This document shows positions 28,368 to 36,681 of a stretch of 64,000 bases of DNA, in pieces; the stretch's first letter is position 1; each line of letters opens with the position of its first letter. Location of the stretch: positions 1-64,000 of the forward strand of contig WRHV01000003.1 of the NCBI GenBank assembly GCA_009783065.1, given 5' to 3'. The stretch is from Betaproteobacteria bacterium (GTDB lineage: Bacteria; Pseudomonadota; Gammaproteobacteria; Burkholderiales; Burkholderiaceae). Position numbers and translations under genes: made by a program. The notes beneath the pieces are model-generated. The model was not told where the DNA came from and ran no database searches. It saw only the letters and a program-made list of their open reading frames with translations.

Positions 28368-30149
28368 CTATATCACGGCTGCCGGTAATTCCCTGATTTT
28401 TTGAACTTCGTGTTCAATGGCATCCGGTTCATCAAGATTTAACACCCGTTTCACTTTGGGCGTTAACTGTTTCAAATCCGCCTGGAGAATTTCCTGCTTG
28501 ACCGCCAGTAACTGCGTCGAATGCATGGAAAATTCACGTAATCCCATTCCCAGTAACAGCCGGGTCATAGAAGGATCACCAGCAAGTTCCCCGCAAATGG
28601 ACACCGGCAACCCAGCCTTTTCGCCTGTCCGGATCGCCATTGACAGCATGGCCAAAATCGCCGGATGCAGTGGATTATAAAGATGGGCTACCTCGGGATC
28701 GACCCGGTCGATAGCCAAGGAATACTGTATCAGATCGTTGGTGCCGATCGACAGAAAACTTAAGCGGCTGGTAAACATCGGCAAAGCCAATATAGCTGCA
28801 GGCACCTCCAGCATGGCGCCAACCTGTATATTTTCATCATACCGGATCTTTTCTGCCTTCAACTGCGCCTTGGCCTGTTCGATCATCGCCAGTGTCTGGT
28901 CAATTTCAAAAGCATGCACCAACATGGGAATCAGCAGCTTTACTGGCCCAAAAGCCGATGCTCGCAATATAGCCCGCAATTGCGTCAGGAAAAAATCCGG
29001 CTCAGCCAGACAAAAACGGATGGCACGTTTGCCGAGCGCCGGATTTAAGACACTGTAATCGGATATGCCAATGGGTTTATCCGCGCCAATATCGAGCGTG
29101 CGAATCGTCACAGGGCGACCACGCATGATAACAACCGCTTTTTTGTATGCGTCAAATTGTTCATCTTCGCCCGGCAAGCGGCTCATATTACCGCCCTTGC
29201 CCATAAACAGGAATTCTGAGCGAAACAGACCGATTCCTCCCGCTCCATTTTCAAGCGCCGCTCTGCAATCATCCGGAAACTCGATATTGGCCATCAGTGT
29301 GACGGGGGTTCCATCATGCGTTGCTGTCGGCGTTTTTTTCAGCTTGCTGAGTTTTTTCAATGCCTTTTCGCGCGTTATCTTTCTAACGCGGTATTGTTCC
29401 AGCACTAAAGAGGTGGGATTGACGACGACGACACCCGTGTCCGCATCGATAATCAGCCAGTCATCCTGTTCAATGAGCATCAGCGCATTGGGCAAACCGA
29501 AAACAGCCGGCACATCAATACTTCTTGCCACAATCGCGGCATGGGAATTTTTACTGCCGACTTCCGAAATAAAACCGCTAAAAGTCTGATCACGGAACTG
29601 GAGCATATCGGCTGGAGAAATGTCATAAGCAACGACAATCATGTCAATACGCTCATCTTCCGGTACCTCTGTCAAGACAGGCACTACCGTAAACTCCGTT
29701 CCAACCTCCCCTTGCAGGTTTTTCATGACCCGCTCCGCCACCTGCCGAATGTCTGCCTTGCGCTCACGAAGATAAGCGTCTTCTATTTCGTCGAACTGCT
29801 TTAATAATTCATCAATTTGCGTTAAAAACGCCCATTCCGCATTATATCTTCGCGTTCGGATGATGTTGAGCGGCTCCTTGATTATCACCGTATCGGAAAG
29901 AATCAGCGCATAAACATCCAAAAACGCCCCAAGTTCAACAGGCGCATCTTTTGGCAGACTACTCCAGATACTTTCCAGTTCGTTGCGAACGGCTTCAATA
30001 GCTGTTTCCAGCCTTTTGACTTCAGCCTCAACTTTTTCCTGAGGAACAAGATAATGATGCACATCAAGAGCGGCACGAGGAATCACATGCGCACGCCCAA
30101 TGGAAATGCCACGGGAAACAGTTGTACCATAAAGCGCAAAGGAGGCCAT
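28368..30149 (-). CDS. ptsI: Phosphoenolpyruvate-protein phosphotransferase (PTS enzyme I)
   Basis: Takes phosphate from PEP onto a histidine and passes it to HPr. The active histidine is in VGSKNSHAAIVARS; the PEP-binding domain shows IGLFRSEFLFM, IRTLDIGADKP, SIGTNDLIQYSLAIDR and the cysteine motif SICGELAGDPS. About 593 residues, full length. The start at 30149 (MASFALYGTTVSRG) has GGGGAAG eight bases upstream; an ATG six codons earlier is less likely. With ptsH and manX and no sugar-specific EIIBC nearby, it probably serves a regulatory phosphorelay. Confidence 0.95.
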   Translation of the reverse strand: MASFALYGTTVSRGISIGRAHVIPRAALDVHHYLVPQEKVEAEVKRLETAIEAVRNELESIWSSLPKDAPVELGAFLDVYALILSDTVIIKEPLNIIRTRRYNAEWAFLTQIDELLKQFDEIEDAYLRERKADIRQVAERVMKNLQGEVGTEFTVVPVLTEVPEDERIDMIVVAYDISPADMLQFRDQTFSGFISEVGSKNSHAAIVARSIDVPAVFGLPNALMLIEQDDWLIIDADTGVVVVNPTSLVLEQYRVRKITREKALKKLSKLKKTPTATHDGTPVTLMANIEFPDDCRAALENGAGGIGLFRSEFLFMGKGGNMSRLPGEDEQFDAYKKAVVIMRGRPVTIRTLDIGADKPIGISDYSVLNPALGKRAIRFCLAEPDFFLTQLRAILRASAFGPVKLLIPMLVHAFEIDQTLAMIEQAKAQLKAEKIRYDENIQVGAMLEVPAAILALPMFTSRLSFLSIGTNDLIQYSLAIDRVDPEVAHLYNPLHPAILAMLSMAIRTGEKAGLPVSICGELAGDPSMTRLLLGMGLREFSMHSTQLLAVKQEILQADLKQLTPKVKRVLNLDEPDAIEHEVQKIRELPAAVI

Positions 30150-30172
30150 TGTCTTCCCCGACTGCATGCGCT

Positions 30173-30442
30173 TTACTCCGCCTCTCCGAATTTGCCGTTA
30201 ATCAGAGCGGTCAACGCTTCCATACATTCAACCTCGCCAGGCCCGTCGGTTTCCAGCGTCACCTTCACTCCTTTTCCAGCCGCCAGCATCATGACCCCCA
30301 TGATGGATTTGGCGTTGATCCTTTGATTGTTTCGTGTCATCCAGACTTCACATGCATATTTGGAAGCCAGCTGCGTCAACTTGGCAGAAGCGCGAGCATG
30401 TAACCCGAGTTTATTTATTATTTCCAATTCTCTTTCGATCAT
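30173..30442 (-). CDS. ptsH: HPr phosphocarrier protein
   Basis: Small PTS carrier between enzyme I and EIIA. Starting at ATG 30442, the phosphorylated histidine falls at the standard position 15 (KLGLHARAS) and the regulatory serine at 46 (NAKSIMGVMML), which supports this start over the longer frame (9 extra codons). The 89-residue length is normal. A conserved Ser46 suggests possible control by an HPr kinase encoded elsewhere. It lies 23 bp before ptsI and 78 bp after manX. Confidence 0.95.
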   Translation of the reverse strand: MIERELEIINKLGLHARASAKLTQLASKYACEVWMTRNNQRINAKSIMGVMMLAAGKGVKVTLETDGPGEVECMEALTALINGKFGEAE

Positions 30443-30520
30443 ATTTTGCGCCTGCCAAATCAATGTCACTCACTCATATTCCGGGAAAACTCAGATCAGC
30501 CGCCCGATAAAAACAAAAGT

Positions 30521-30916
30521 TTATCCACAACAACTATCCACCCTGACTGCTCCACTTTTACCTCCGGACAAGGCTTTTTCAATAACCGTCTCCAGATCAT
30601 TTTGGCGATAGGTAATCGCTCTTAACAACATAGGCAAGCTAACGCCTGCAATCACCTCAACCCGCCCCTGTGTCGTCAAACGATGGCAACAGTTAGACGG
30701 CGTGCCGCCAAGCACGTCTGTCAAAACAAGCACACCGGAACCATCGTCCAACCGGGCAATGGCCTGCGAAGCCATCTGGTTGACATCATTCAAATCCTGG
30801 TCTGCCTTGATATCTATGGCTTCTATCCGCTCCTGCTTGCCTTCAAACATATGGGCAGCGGTTGCCATAAATGCATTTGCCAAAGGCTCATGCATAATGA
30901 GAAGAATACCGATCAT
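30521..30916 (-). CDS. manX: PTS EIIA, mannose/fructose family
   Basis: Cytoplasmic EIIA of the mannose family (131 residues). The phosphorylatable His9 is in LLIMHEPLANAF, and VLVLTDVLGGTPSN is the characteristic second motif. No EIIB, C or D partner is in the window, as in the incomplete PTS of many betaproteobacteria, where it acts in regulation and not sugar uptake. The C-terminus has adjacent cysteines (SCCG). It lies 145 bp downstream of gshB. The symbol follows family usage; a specific sugar is not implied. Confidence 0.88.
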   Translation of the reverse strand: MIGILLIMHEPLANAFMATAAHMFEGKQERIEAIDIKADQDLNDVNQMASQAIARLDDGSGVLVLTDVLGGTPSNCCHRLTTQGRVEVIAGVSLPMLLRAITYRQNDLETVIEKALSGGKSGAVRVDSCCG

Positions 30917-31061
30917 TTTTCAACTTGCGGCAAATTAAAAACAGAATTCATACTGTAGTTTTATCAAAGCGGCCAGACCACATCATAAAAAACAGACTGC
31001 ATGTCATCATTTGCTGCATATTAATCTAACAAAACTTATTGTAATTAATAAACTGGCAAGG

Positions 31062-32003
31062 TCAAATTGTTTTATCAAGCGTATCAAAAAACATTTCCGC
31101 CACATTAAACCCGGTTTGATCCGCAATTTCCCGAAAACACGTTGGACTGGTCACATTAATCTCCGTCAACCAATCCCCGATAATGTCCAGACCGGCAAGA
31201 AACAATCCATCTTCAGCCAGTTTCGGCGCCAGCGTTTCTGCTATTTCCCTGTCACGGTCTGATAACGGCTGTGACACACCGGTGGCGCCAGCAGCCAGAT
31301 TGCCGCGAACCTCTCCCGCTTGCGGAATACGTGCAAGCGCATAGGGTACGACTTTACCACCGATAATCAACACGCGTTTATCACCGGACACAATTTCAGG
31401 AATAAATTTCTGAGCCATAATGGACCGTTGGCCGTTTTCTGTCAGCATCTCGATGACCGATCCCAGATTCATGCCATCTTCCCGGATGCGAAATACGCCT
31501 GAACCACCCATACCATTAAGCGGTTTGAAAATCACGTCCCGATGTGTCGCATGAAATTCGCGCAGCATGTCATCATCACTGCTGACCTGTGTCGGAACGG
31601 TAAACTGAGGAAAGCGGGCGATCGCCATTTTTTCGTTATAGTCCCGCAAGACGCCTGGACGATTGAAAATCCGTGCTCCCGCCATTTCAGCCAAATCCAG
31701 CAAATAAGTGCTGTATAGATAATTCATATCAAAAGGCGGGTCCGTTCGAACAATAACAGCGTCAAAATCCGCCAGTCGGCATAGCGTCATTTCATCAACG
31801 CGATACCAATTTTTACTCTCCTCTCCACTGAGCTCAATCCGGCGGGTTTTTGCGATAACCTCACCGGCAGAAAACATCATATCTCGTGGTTCAAACGCAT
31901 AAATCCTGTAACGGCGTTTTTGCGCCTCAACCATCATGGCAAAGGTCGAATCCTTGGATAACTTAAAACTTTCCAGAGGGTCAGCGAGAAATGCAATTTT
32001 CAT
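31062..32003 (-). CDS. gshB: Glutathione synthase
   Basis: ATP-grasp ligase that adds glycine to gamma-glutamylcysteine. The 313-residue protein shows FEPRDMMFSAGEV, VIVRTDPPFDMNYLYSTYLLD, FKPLNGMGGSGVFR and EINVTSPTCFREI, all GshB signatures. Length is normal. It is 10 bp downstream of gshA on the same strand and precedes manX-ptsH-ptsI, a conserved betaproteobacterial arrangement. Its product supports grxC in this window. Confidence 0.96.
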   Translation of the reverse strand: MKIAFLADPLESFKLSKDSTFAMMVEAQKRRYRIYAFEPRDMMFSAGEVIAKTRRIELSGEESKNWYRVDEMTLCRLADFDAVIVRTDPPFDMNYLYSTYLLDLAEMAGARIFNRPGVLRDYNEKMAIARFPQFTVPTQVSSDDDMLREFHATHRDVIFKPLNGMGGSGVFRIREDGMNLGSVIEMLTENGQRSIMAQKFIPEIVSGDKRVLIIGGKVVPYALARIPQAGEVRGNLAAGATGVSQPLSDRDREIAETLAPKLAEDGLFLAGLDIIGDWLTEINVTSPTCFREIADQTGFNVAEMFFDTLDKTI

Positions 32004-32013
32004 GTGTTATCTT

Positions 32014-33312
32014 TTAGATCGCCGCCATTTCAGGATCGGTTCTTTCCAGTTCGACGGATGCCGCCAGTAAAGCCAGGCGAGCAACAACGCCATACATGTA
32101 GAAACGATTAGGAACCGCTGTTCCCGGTTCAGCCGTCTTATCAGGCAAAGCGTGGGGATGTGAAAAAGCCAGTGGAACAAAATGGGCGCCAGGCGCATTG
32201 AGGTTTTCTGTTTCGCTACGTTCATCATGAACACGATAAAACCCGCCGACCACATACCGATCCATCATGTAAACAACCGGCTCAGCAACCGCATTATTAA
32301 CCCGCTCAAAGGAATGCACCCCCTCCTGAATAATGACATCACTCACTTCAAGCCCTTCTTTGACAACCGACATTTTGTTTCGCTGTTTGCGGTTTAAGCC
32401 TGTAATTTCGCTTGCATCCATGACCGTCATGACGCCCATGCCATAAGTCCCGGCATCGGCTTTGACGATAACAAACGGTTTTTCCTTGATGCCGTATTCT
32501 TTGTATTTGCGGCGAATTTTGACCAAAACAGAATGGACATTGGCGGCAAGGCACTCTTCACCTTCACGCGCGGCAAAATTGATTTCACTGCAATGGTTGA
32601 AAAAGGGATTAATAATCCATGGGTCTACCCCGACCAGTTTGGCAAATCGCCGCACGACATCATCATAAGCGGCAAAATGATTGCTTTTTCGACGGATCGT
32701 CCAACCGGCATGGAGTGGAGGAAGAAGGCTCTGCTCGTAGACATGATTCAGTACTTCAGGGCTGCCTGAACTTAGATCATTATTGAGCAAAATCATACAG
32801 GGATCGAAATCCGGCAAGCCAACACGATGACCATTATGGATACGGACTAGCGGTTCAACAATGTGAACCGAACCGTCAGGCAAAATCAATTCCGTAGGGC
32901 CGGTTATTTCATCCGAAATAGAACCCAGCCGTATATTCAGTCCGGCCATGCGCATCAATTGGATCAGGCGTGCTAAATTTTCCAAATAATAAGTATTGCG
33001 CGTATGATTCTCCGGCACTAATAGCAGGTTCTTCGCATCAGGGCAGTACTTTTCAATTGCGGCCATGGTTGCCTGGACAGCAAGCGGCGCCATTTCAGCT
33101 GAAAGATTATTAAAACCACCGGGAAAGAGATTGGTATCAACCGGAGCCAGCTTAAAACCCGCATTGCGTAAATCCACAGAACAATAAAACGGAGGCGTAT
33201 GATCCTGCCATTCCAGACGAAACCATCTCTCAACAGCCGACGCTCCTTCAACTATTTTCTTCTCCAGCTCAAGTAGCGGGCCATTCAAAGCCGTGATTAA
33301 ATGTGGATCCAT
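32014..33312 (-). CDS. gshA: Glutamate-cysteine ligase (proteobacterial type, TIGR02049)
   Basis: First enzyme of glutathione synthesis. It is not of the E. coli GshA type; the 432-residue sequence matches the distinct family found in betaproteobacteria and acidithiobacilli (TIGR02049). Marks include FYCSVDLRNAGFKLAPVDTN, FPGGFNNLS, VKADAGTYGMGVMTV and IIQEGVHSFE. It is first in gshA-gshB and probably transcribed from the AT-rich 335-bp region upstream. The family name is from memory of its pattern. Confidence 0.93.
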   Translation of the reverse strand: MDPHLITALNGPLLELEKKIVEGASAVERWFRLEWQDHTPPFYCSVDLRNAGFKLAPVDTNLFPGGFNNLSAEMAPLAVQATMAAIEKYCPDAKNLLLVPENHTRNTYYLENLARLIQLMRMAGLNIRLGSISDEITGPTELILPDGSVHIVEPLVRIHNGHRVGLPDFDPCMILLNNDLSSGSPEVLNHVYEQSLLPPLHAGWTIRRKSNHFAAYDDVVRRFAKLVGVDPWIINPFFNHCSEINFAAREGEECLAANVHSVLVKIRRKYKEYGIKEKPFVIVKADAGTYGMGVMTVMDASEITGLNRKQRNKMSVVKEGLEVSDVIIQEGVHSFERVNNAVAEPVVYMMDRYVVGGFYRVHDERSETENLNAPGAHFVPLAFSHPHALPDKTAEPGTAVPNRFYMYGVVARLALLAASVELERTDPEMAAI

Positions 33313-33520
33313 ATCAACCTTTATGATGCCAAGACATCTTCCCTATCTATTTTAAAAATGCAATATAGCGCTATTTTCAGACAAAGATAAATTTTGCCTA
33401 TTTTTAGGTAAAACCGTTTTTTATTTTATCAAGTGCACTTTTTGAATTGAAACGTACTAATAAGACTATCACACTGATTTTGACAAAATGTTGCATAAAA
33501 AATCAGTCCAAGGAGAAAGT

Positions 33521-33549
33521 TTGACATAAAAGCAGTAAATTAGTATTCC
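33521..33549 (+). promoter_or_regulatory. Predicted sigma-70-like promoter in the gshA-ubiK gap
   Basis: The divergent 33313-33686 interval is AT-rich and holds no gene. On the plus strand TTGACA (33521-33526) is followed after exactly 17 bases by TATTCC (33544-33549), a plausible -35/-10 pair directed toward ubiK and comM. The -10 box matches only in part. No promoter toward gshA was clear. Confidence 0.4.
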
Positions 33550-33686
33550 TAACTGCTGGAATCGTTTTTTATTTTCGACAGCGCTGTTCCACCGATTAAA
33601 ATAGTAAATTATTTTAAAACACCCCGAAAAAAGACTGTTTCATACAAATGGCCATATTCCGGCAAACCGGAAAGAAAGCGTTGAAA

Positions 33687-33944
33687 ATGGAAAAGAAAAA
33701 TTTTTTTGATGATCTGCAATCCCGTATCAGCCAGATCATCAGCAGTTCCCCCGTCAAAGATATTGAAAAAAATGTACGCGCGCTTCTAACCCAAGCATTT
33801 TCCCGGCTGGATATGGTTACACGCGAAGAGTTTGATCTTCAGGCTATGACCATCGCTCAGCTGCGTGAACAGGTGACCCTGCTTCAAACGCGTTTGAATG
33901 CGCTGGAAAAGCAGATTGCACCTTCTGACAACCGGACAGTCTGA
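33687..33944 (+). CDS. ubiK: Ubiquinone biosynthesis accessory factor UbiK (YqiC/BMFP family)
   Basis: Small coiled-coil membrane-associated factor that assists aerobic ubiquinone synthesis in enterobacteria. The 85-residue product starts MEKKNFFDDLQSRISQII and has the family core KNVRALLTQAFSRLDMVTREEFDLQ, then a C-terminal coiled coil (LREQVTLLQTRLNALEKQI). A longer frame from ATG 33648 is possible but adds 13 residues unlike the family. comM follows after 11 bp, an order seen in many betaproteobacteria. Confidence 0.85.
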   Translation: MEKKNFFDDLQSRISQIISSSPVKDIEKNVRALLTQAFSRLDMVTREEFDLQAMTIAQLREQVTLLQTRLNALEKQIAPSDNRTV

Positions 33945-33955
33945 CAAGACACAAC

Positions 33956-35479
33956 ATGAGTCTTGCCATCCTCAAAAGCCGTGCCCTATCCGGCATGGAT
34001 GCGCCCGAAGTCACTGTCGAGGTTCATCTGGCGAACGGGCTTCCCTCTTTTACGATTGTCGGCCTTGCCGACACCGAGGTAAAAGAAGCCAGGGAACGTG
34101 TGCGGGCCGCATTGCAAAATACCCGTTATGAATTTCCGGCAAGACGGATTACCGTTAATCTGGCGCCGGCTGATCTGCCCAAAGAATCCGGGCGTTTCGA
34201 CCTGCCGATTGCACTCGGCATTCTGGCCGCTTCAGGTCAGATTCCCAAAGAAAACCTGCAAAACTACGAATTTGCCGGTGAGCTTTCGCTATCTGGTGAT
34301 CTTCGTCCAATACGTGGCGCACTGGCTATGACTTATGCGATGCAGCGCAGCGGCACCGCATCAGGCAAAAACACCGCCTTTATTCTTCCCTGGGATAATG
34401 CAAATGAAGCCGCATTGGTAAGCGACATTACCATCCTGCCAGCCAACTCACTGCCGGAAGTATGCGCTCACTTCAGCTCAAGCGAAAAGGAACACCAGCT
34501 TCGCGAGCACCTTGCCTCTAACCCCTCCCATTTTTCATCATACCCCGATTTTGCTGAAGTCAAAGGACAGGCACAGGCAAAGCGCGCGCTGGAAATCGCT
34601 GCCGCCGGTGGTCACAATGTCTTGATGAGCGGCCCTCCTGGAACAGGCAAAACCATGCTGGCAACCCGTTTTGCCGGCATACTCCCTCCTATGACGGATT
34701 CGGAGGCGCTTGAATCAGCCGCCGTGCAGTCATTAACCGGGCATTTTCAGGTACGTCGCTGGAAAACCCGTCCTTTCCGCTCTCCCCATCACACTGCCTC
34801 AGGCGTCGCGCTGGTCGGCGGCGGCAACCATCCCCGCCCGGGTGAAATATCGCTGGCTCATTGCGGTGTGCTTTTTCTTGATGAATTACCCGAATTTGAC
34901 CGCCGCGTCCTGGAAGTTCTGCGTGAACCGCTCGAATCCGGACATATCACCATTTCGCGTGCGGCAAGGCAAGCCAGTTTCCCTGCCCGCTTCCAGATGA
35001 TTGCCGCCATGAATCCCTGCCCGTGCGGGTATCTTGGCCACGCTTCTGGAAAATGCCGATGCACGCCTGATGCTGTTACGAGATATCAAGGCCGAATCTC
35101 CGGCCCTTTGCTGGATCGTATCGATATCCGGATTCAGGTCAATATGCTGGATCAGGATGAACTGATAAAACCGTCAAAAAGTGAATCCTCAGCAACCATC
35201 GCAAAACGTGTCGCCAAGGCCCATGCCGTGCAGCAGGAACGACAGGGCAAATCCAACCATTTACTGCTCCCTTCGGAAATCGATACCTTTTGCAAACCGG
35301 ATGAAAAAGGAGAACAGCTATTGCGCCAGGCTATGGCAAAACTCAATTGGTCAGCAAGGGCATACCATCGCGTTCTCAAGGTCGCGCGAACCAGTGCTGA
35401 TCTCGCACAGGAAGCCCGTGTTGAACAACGGCATATTGCTGAGGCGATACAATATCGGAGAGCGCTCCATGAACAATAA
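33956..35479 (+). CDS. comM: ComM/YifB family AAA+ ATPase
   Basis: Mg-chelatase-like AAA+ protein; ComM relatives are hexameric helicases that help integrate incoming DNA during natural transformation. The 507-residue protein has the N-terminal Lon-like fold (MSLAILKSRALSGMDAPEV), Walker A GPPGTGKTMLA, Walker B VLFLDELPEF and the C-terminal RAYHRVLKVARTSADLA. Zinc-like cysteines occur in MNPCPCGYLGHASGKCRC. It follows ubiK by 11 bp. A natural-transformation role in this organism is inference. Confidence 0.92.
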   Translation: MSLAILKSRALSGMDAPEVTVEVHLANGLPSFTIVGLADTEVKEARERVRAALQNTRYEFPARRITVNLAPADLPKESGRFDLPIALGILAASGQIPKENLQNYEFAGELSLSGDLRPIRGALAMTYAMQRSGTASGKNTAFILPWDNANEAALVSDITILPANSLPEVCAHFSSSEKEHQLREHLASNPSHFSSYPDFAEVKGQAQAKRALEIAAAGGHNVLMSGPPGTGKTMLATRFAGILPPMTDSEALESAAVQSLTGHFQVRRWKTRPFRSPHHTASGVALVGGGNHPRPGEISLAHCGVLFLDELPEFDRRVLEVLREPLESGHITISRAARQASFPARFQMIAAMNPCPCGYLGHASGKCRCTPDAVTRYQGRISGPLLDRIDIRIQVNMLDQDELIKPSKSESSATIAKRVAKAHAVQQERQGKSNHLLLPSEIDTFCKPDEKGEQLLRQAMAKLNWSARAYHRVLKVARTSADLAQEARVEQRHIAEAIQYRRALHEQ

Positions 35480-35522
35480 TCTGATTACTGACGATTTATT
35501 ACAAAATAGGGGGAGATAACCT

Positions 35523-35885
35523 ATGCTGGTCACATTCAAGTCAAAAGCTTCCGGCAATCTTCTTATGTTTGAAGAAAATGCCCGACAGATTCTCGATTTG
35601 TTTGGTAAAGATACACGCCAGGGCATTATCACTTCAGCCGAAACCGGCGGGGCCATAAAAATTCTGGAAGAAGAGATTGCCCGAAAGAAAATAGAGGAAA
35701 CACAAGAAAAAGAGGAAAGAGAAAAAGAAGAGCAACTGGAAAAAGAAAACGAGGACAGGGCCCCTTTTAGGGACAAACCGAAAAAATCAGAAATGCCGAT
35801 TCCTTTTTCTACAAGGGCATATCCCTTTCTACAAATGTTACACGCTGCCCACAAGAAGGAATGTGATATTGTGTGGGGAGTCTAA
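35523..35885 (+). CDS. DUF1840 domain-containing protein
   Basis: Protein of unknown function of the DUF1840 family, common in betaproteobacteria. The N-terminus (MLVTFKSKASGNLLMFEENARQILDL) and the end (FSTRAYPFLQMLHAAHKKECDIVWGV) match the family. Between them is a highly charged, mostly Glu/Lys/Arg segment (about residues 50-85) likely to be a flexible helix. A strong ribosome site, GGGGGAG, precedes the ATG. It is 43 bp after comM. Soluble, 120 residues. Confidence 0.82.
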   Translation: MLVTFKSKASGNLLMFEENARQILDLFGKDTRQGIITSAETGGAIKILEEEIARKKIEETQEKEEREKEEQLEKENEDRAPFRDKPKKSEMPIPFSTRAYPFLQMLHAAHKKECDIVWGV

Positions 35886-35887
35886 CA

Positions 35888-35934
35888 TTTCATTTTTCAG
35901 CGTGACTCGCGCGGAAAAATGAAAAATACCTGCA
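35888..35934. repeat. Perfect 11-bp inverted repeat after the DUF1840 gene
   Basis: TTTCATTTTTC (35888-35898) is the exact inverse complement of GAAAAATGAAA (35924-35934), with a 25-base GC-richer spacer. It starts 3 bp past the stop codon. It lacks a T-run, so it is not a typical terminator; a hairpin or protein site is possible. Confidence 0.4.
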
Positions 35935-36029
35935 CTTCGTGTAACCTATTGTATTTTCTATCCTCTCAATTAAAACATATCTCATCCGCTAACAAATTTT
36001 TCTTCGCAATATAACAAACCGCTTTTCTC

Positions 36030-36623
36030 ATGAAACTCATAACAGCAGAAACATCCCCCAAAAACAAACGTCCTTTCTGGTTCAGGGCTTTCATTGTTTC
36101 ACTGACGGCCCTGATTCTGGCAGGCTGTGCGCGACCGAATGAAGATAACGTCAAACAACTGCTTTCCAATGCGTACCAGTGCAAATGGCTTGAACTTGGT
36201 TCATACGAAAAAGTCGAATCATTGCCGGGCATCTGGAGTTATGTCGTCCGGTACAAATTCACGCTGAGCTTCGTCAACGGCGAAGAAGGCGCTAAACAAT
36301 TTATCAAAGGCATGTATAACACAACGCCCGGCGTCACGGACTGGCAAAAGGTTTTTGAAAACCCCAAAGCGCATGCCTTCATCCGTGAAGACTGCTCTCC
36401 CCCGGCTCAAAAAATCATGGAACAGATTGCCATACAAGCATATACCCAGCTCGATGACAAATCAGTCAACACGGTTGAAATACCGCTTTCCGTTCCTGTC
36501 AATGGCTGGGCTGAAATGACGCCGGGCAGGGCGGGCTGGAACATGGATATGCGGCGAGATAAGGTCGATCCCAATTTTGTCCGCACTCAGCCGATTCCCA
36601 AAAAAGTACTGACGGCAAAGTAA
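36030..36623 (+). CDS. Predicted lipoprotein of unknown function
   Basis: I do not recognise the family. The 197-residue product has a basic start, a hydrophobic segment (FRAFIVSLTALILAGC) and a lipobox LAGC with the cysteine at about residue 31, so it should be a lipoprotein; the unusually long pre-signal part suggests a start further in is possible. The mature part is mixed, with two further cysteines (in NAYQCKW and REDCSPPAQ). It stands alone between the DUF1840 gene and a bidirectional terminator. The preceding 145 bp are otherwise empty. Confidence 0.7.
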   Translation: MKLITAETSPKNKRPFWFRAFIVSLTALILAGCARPNEDNVKQLLSNAYQCKWLELGSYEKVESLPGIWSYVVRYKFTLSFVNGEEGAKQFIKGMYNTTPGVTDWQKVFENPKAHAFIREDCSPPAQKIMEQIAIQAYTQLDDKSVNTVEIPLSVPVNGWAEMTPGRAGWNMDMRRDKVDPNFVRTQPIPKKVLTAK

Positions 36624-36640
36624 TCACTATCCTTCTATCG

Positions 36641-36681
36641 TAAAAGGGGTAAAACCATATGACACGGCTTTACCCCTTTTA
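36641..36681. terminator. Bidirectional terminator
   Basis: TAAAAGGGGTAAA (36641-36653) pairs perfectly with TTTACCCCTTTTA (36669-36681). A/T runs at the outer ends serve both strands. It ends the lipoprotein gene on one side and overlaps the stop codon of the methyltransferase gene on the other. Confidence 0.82.
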
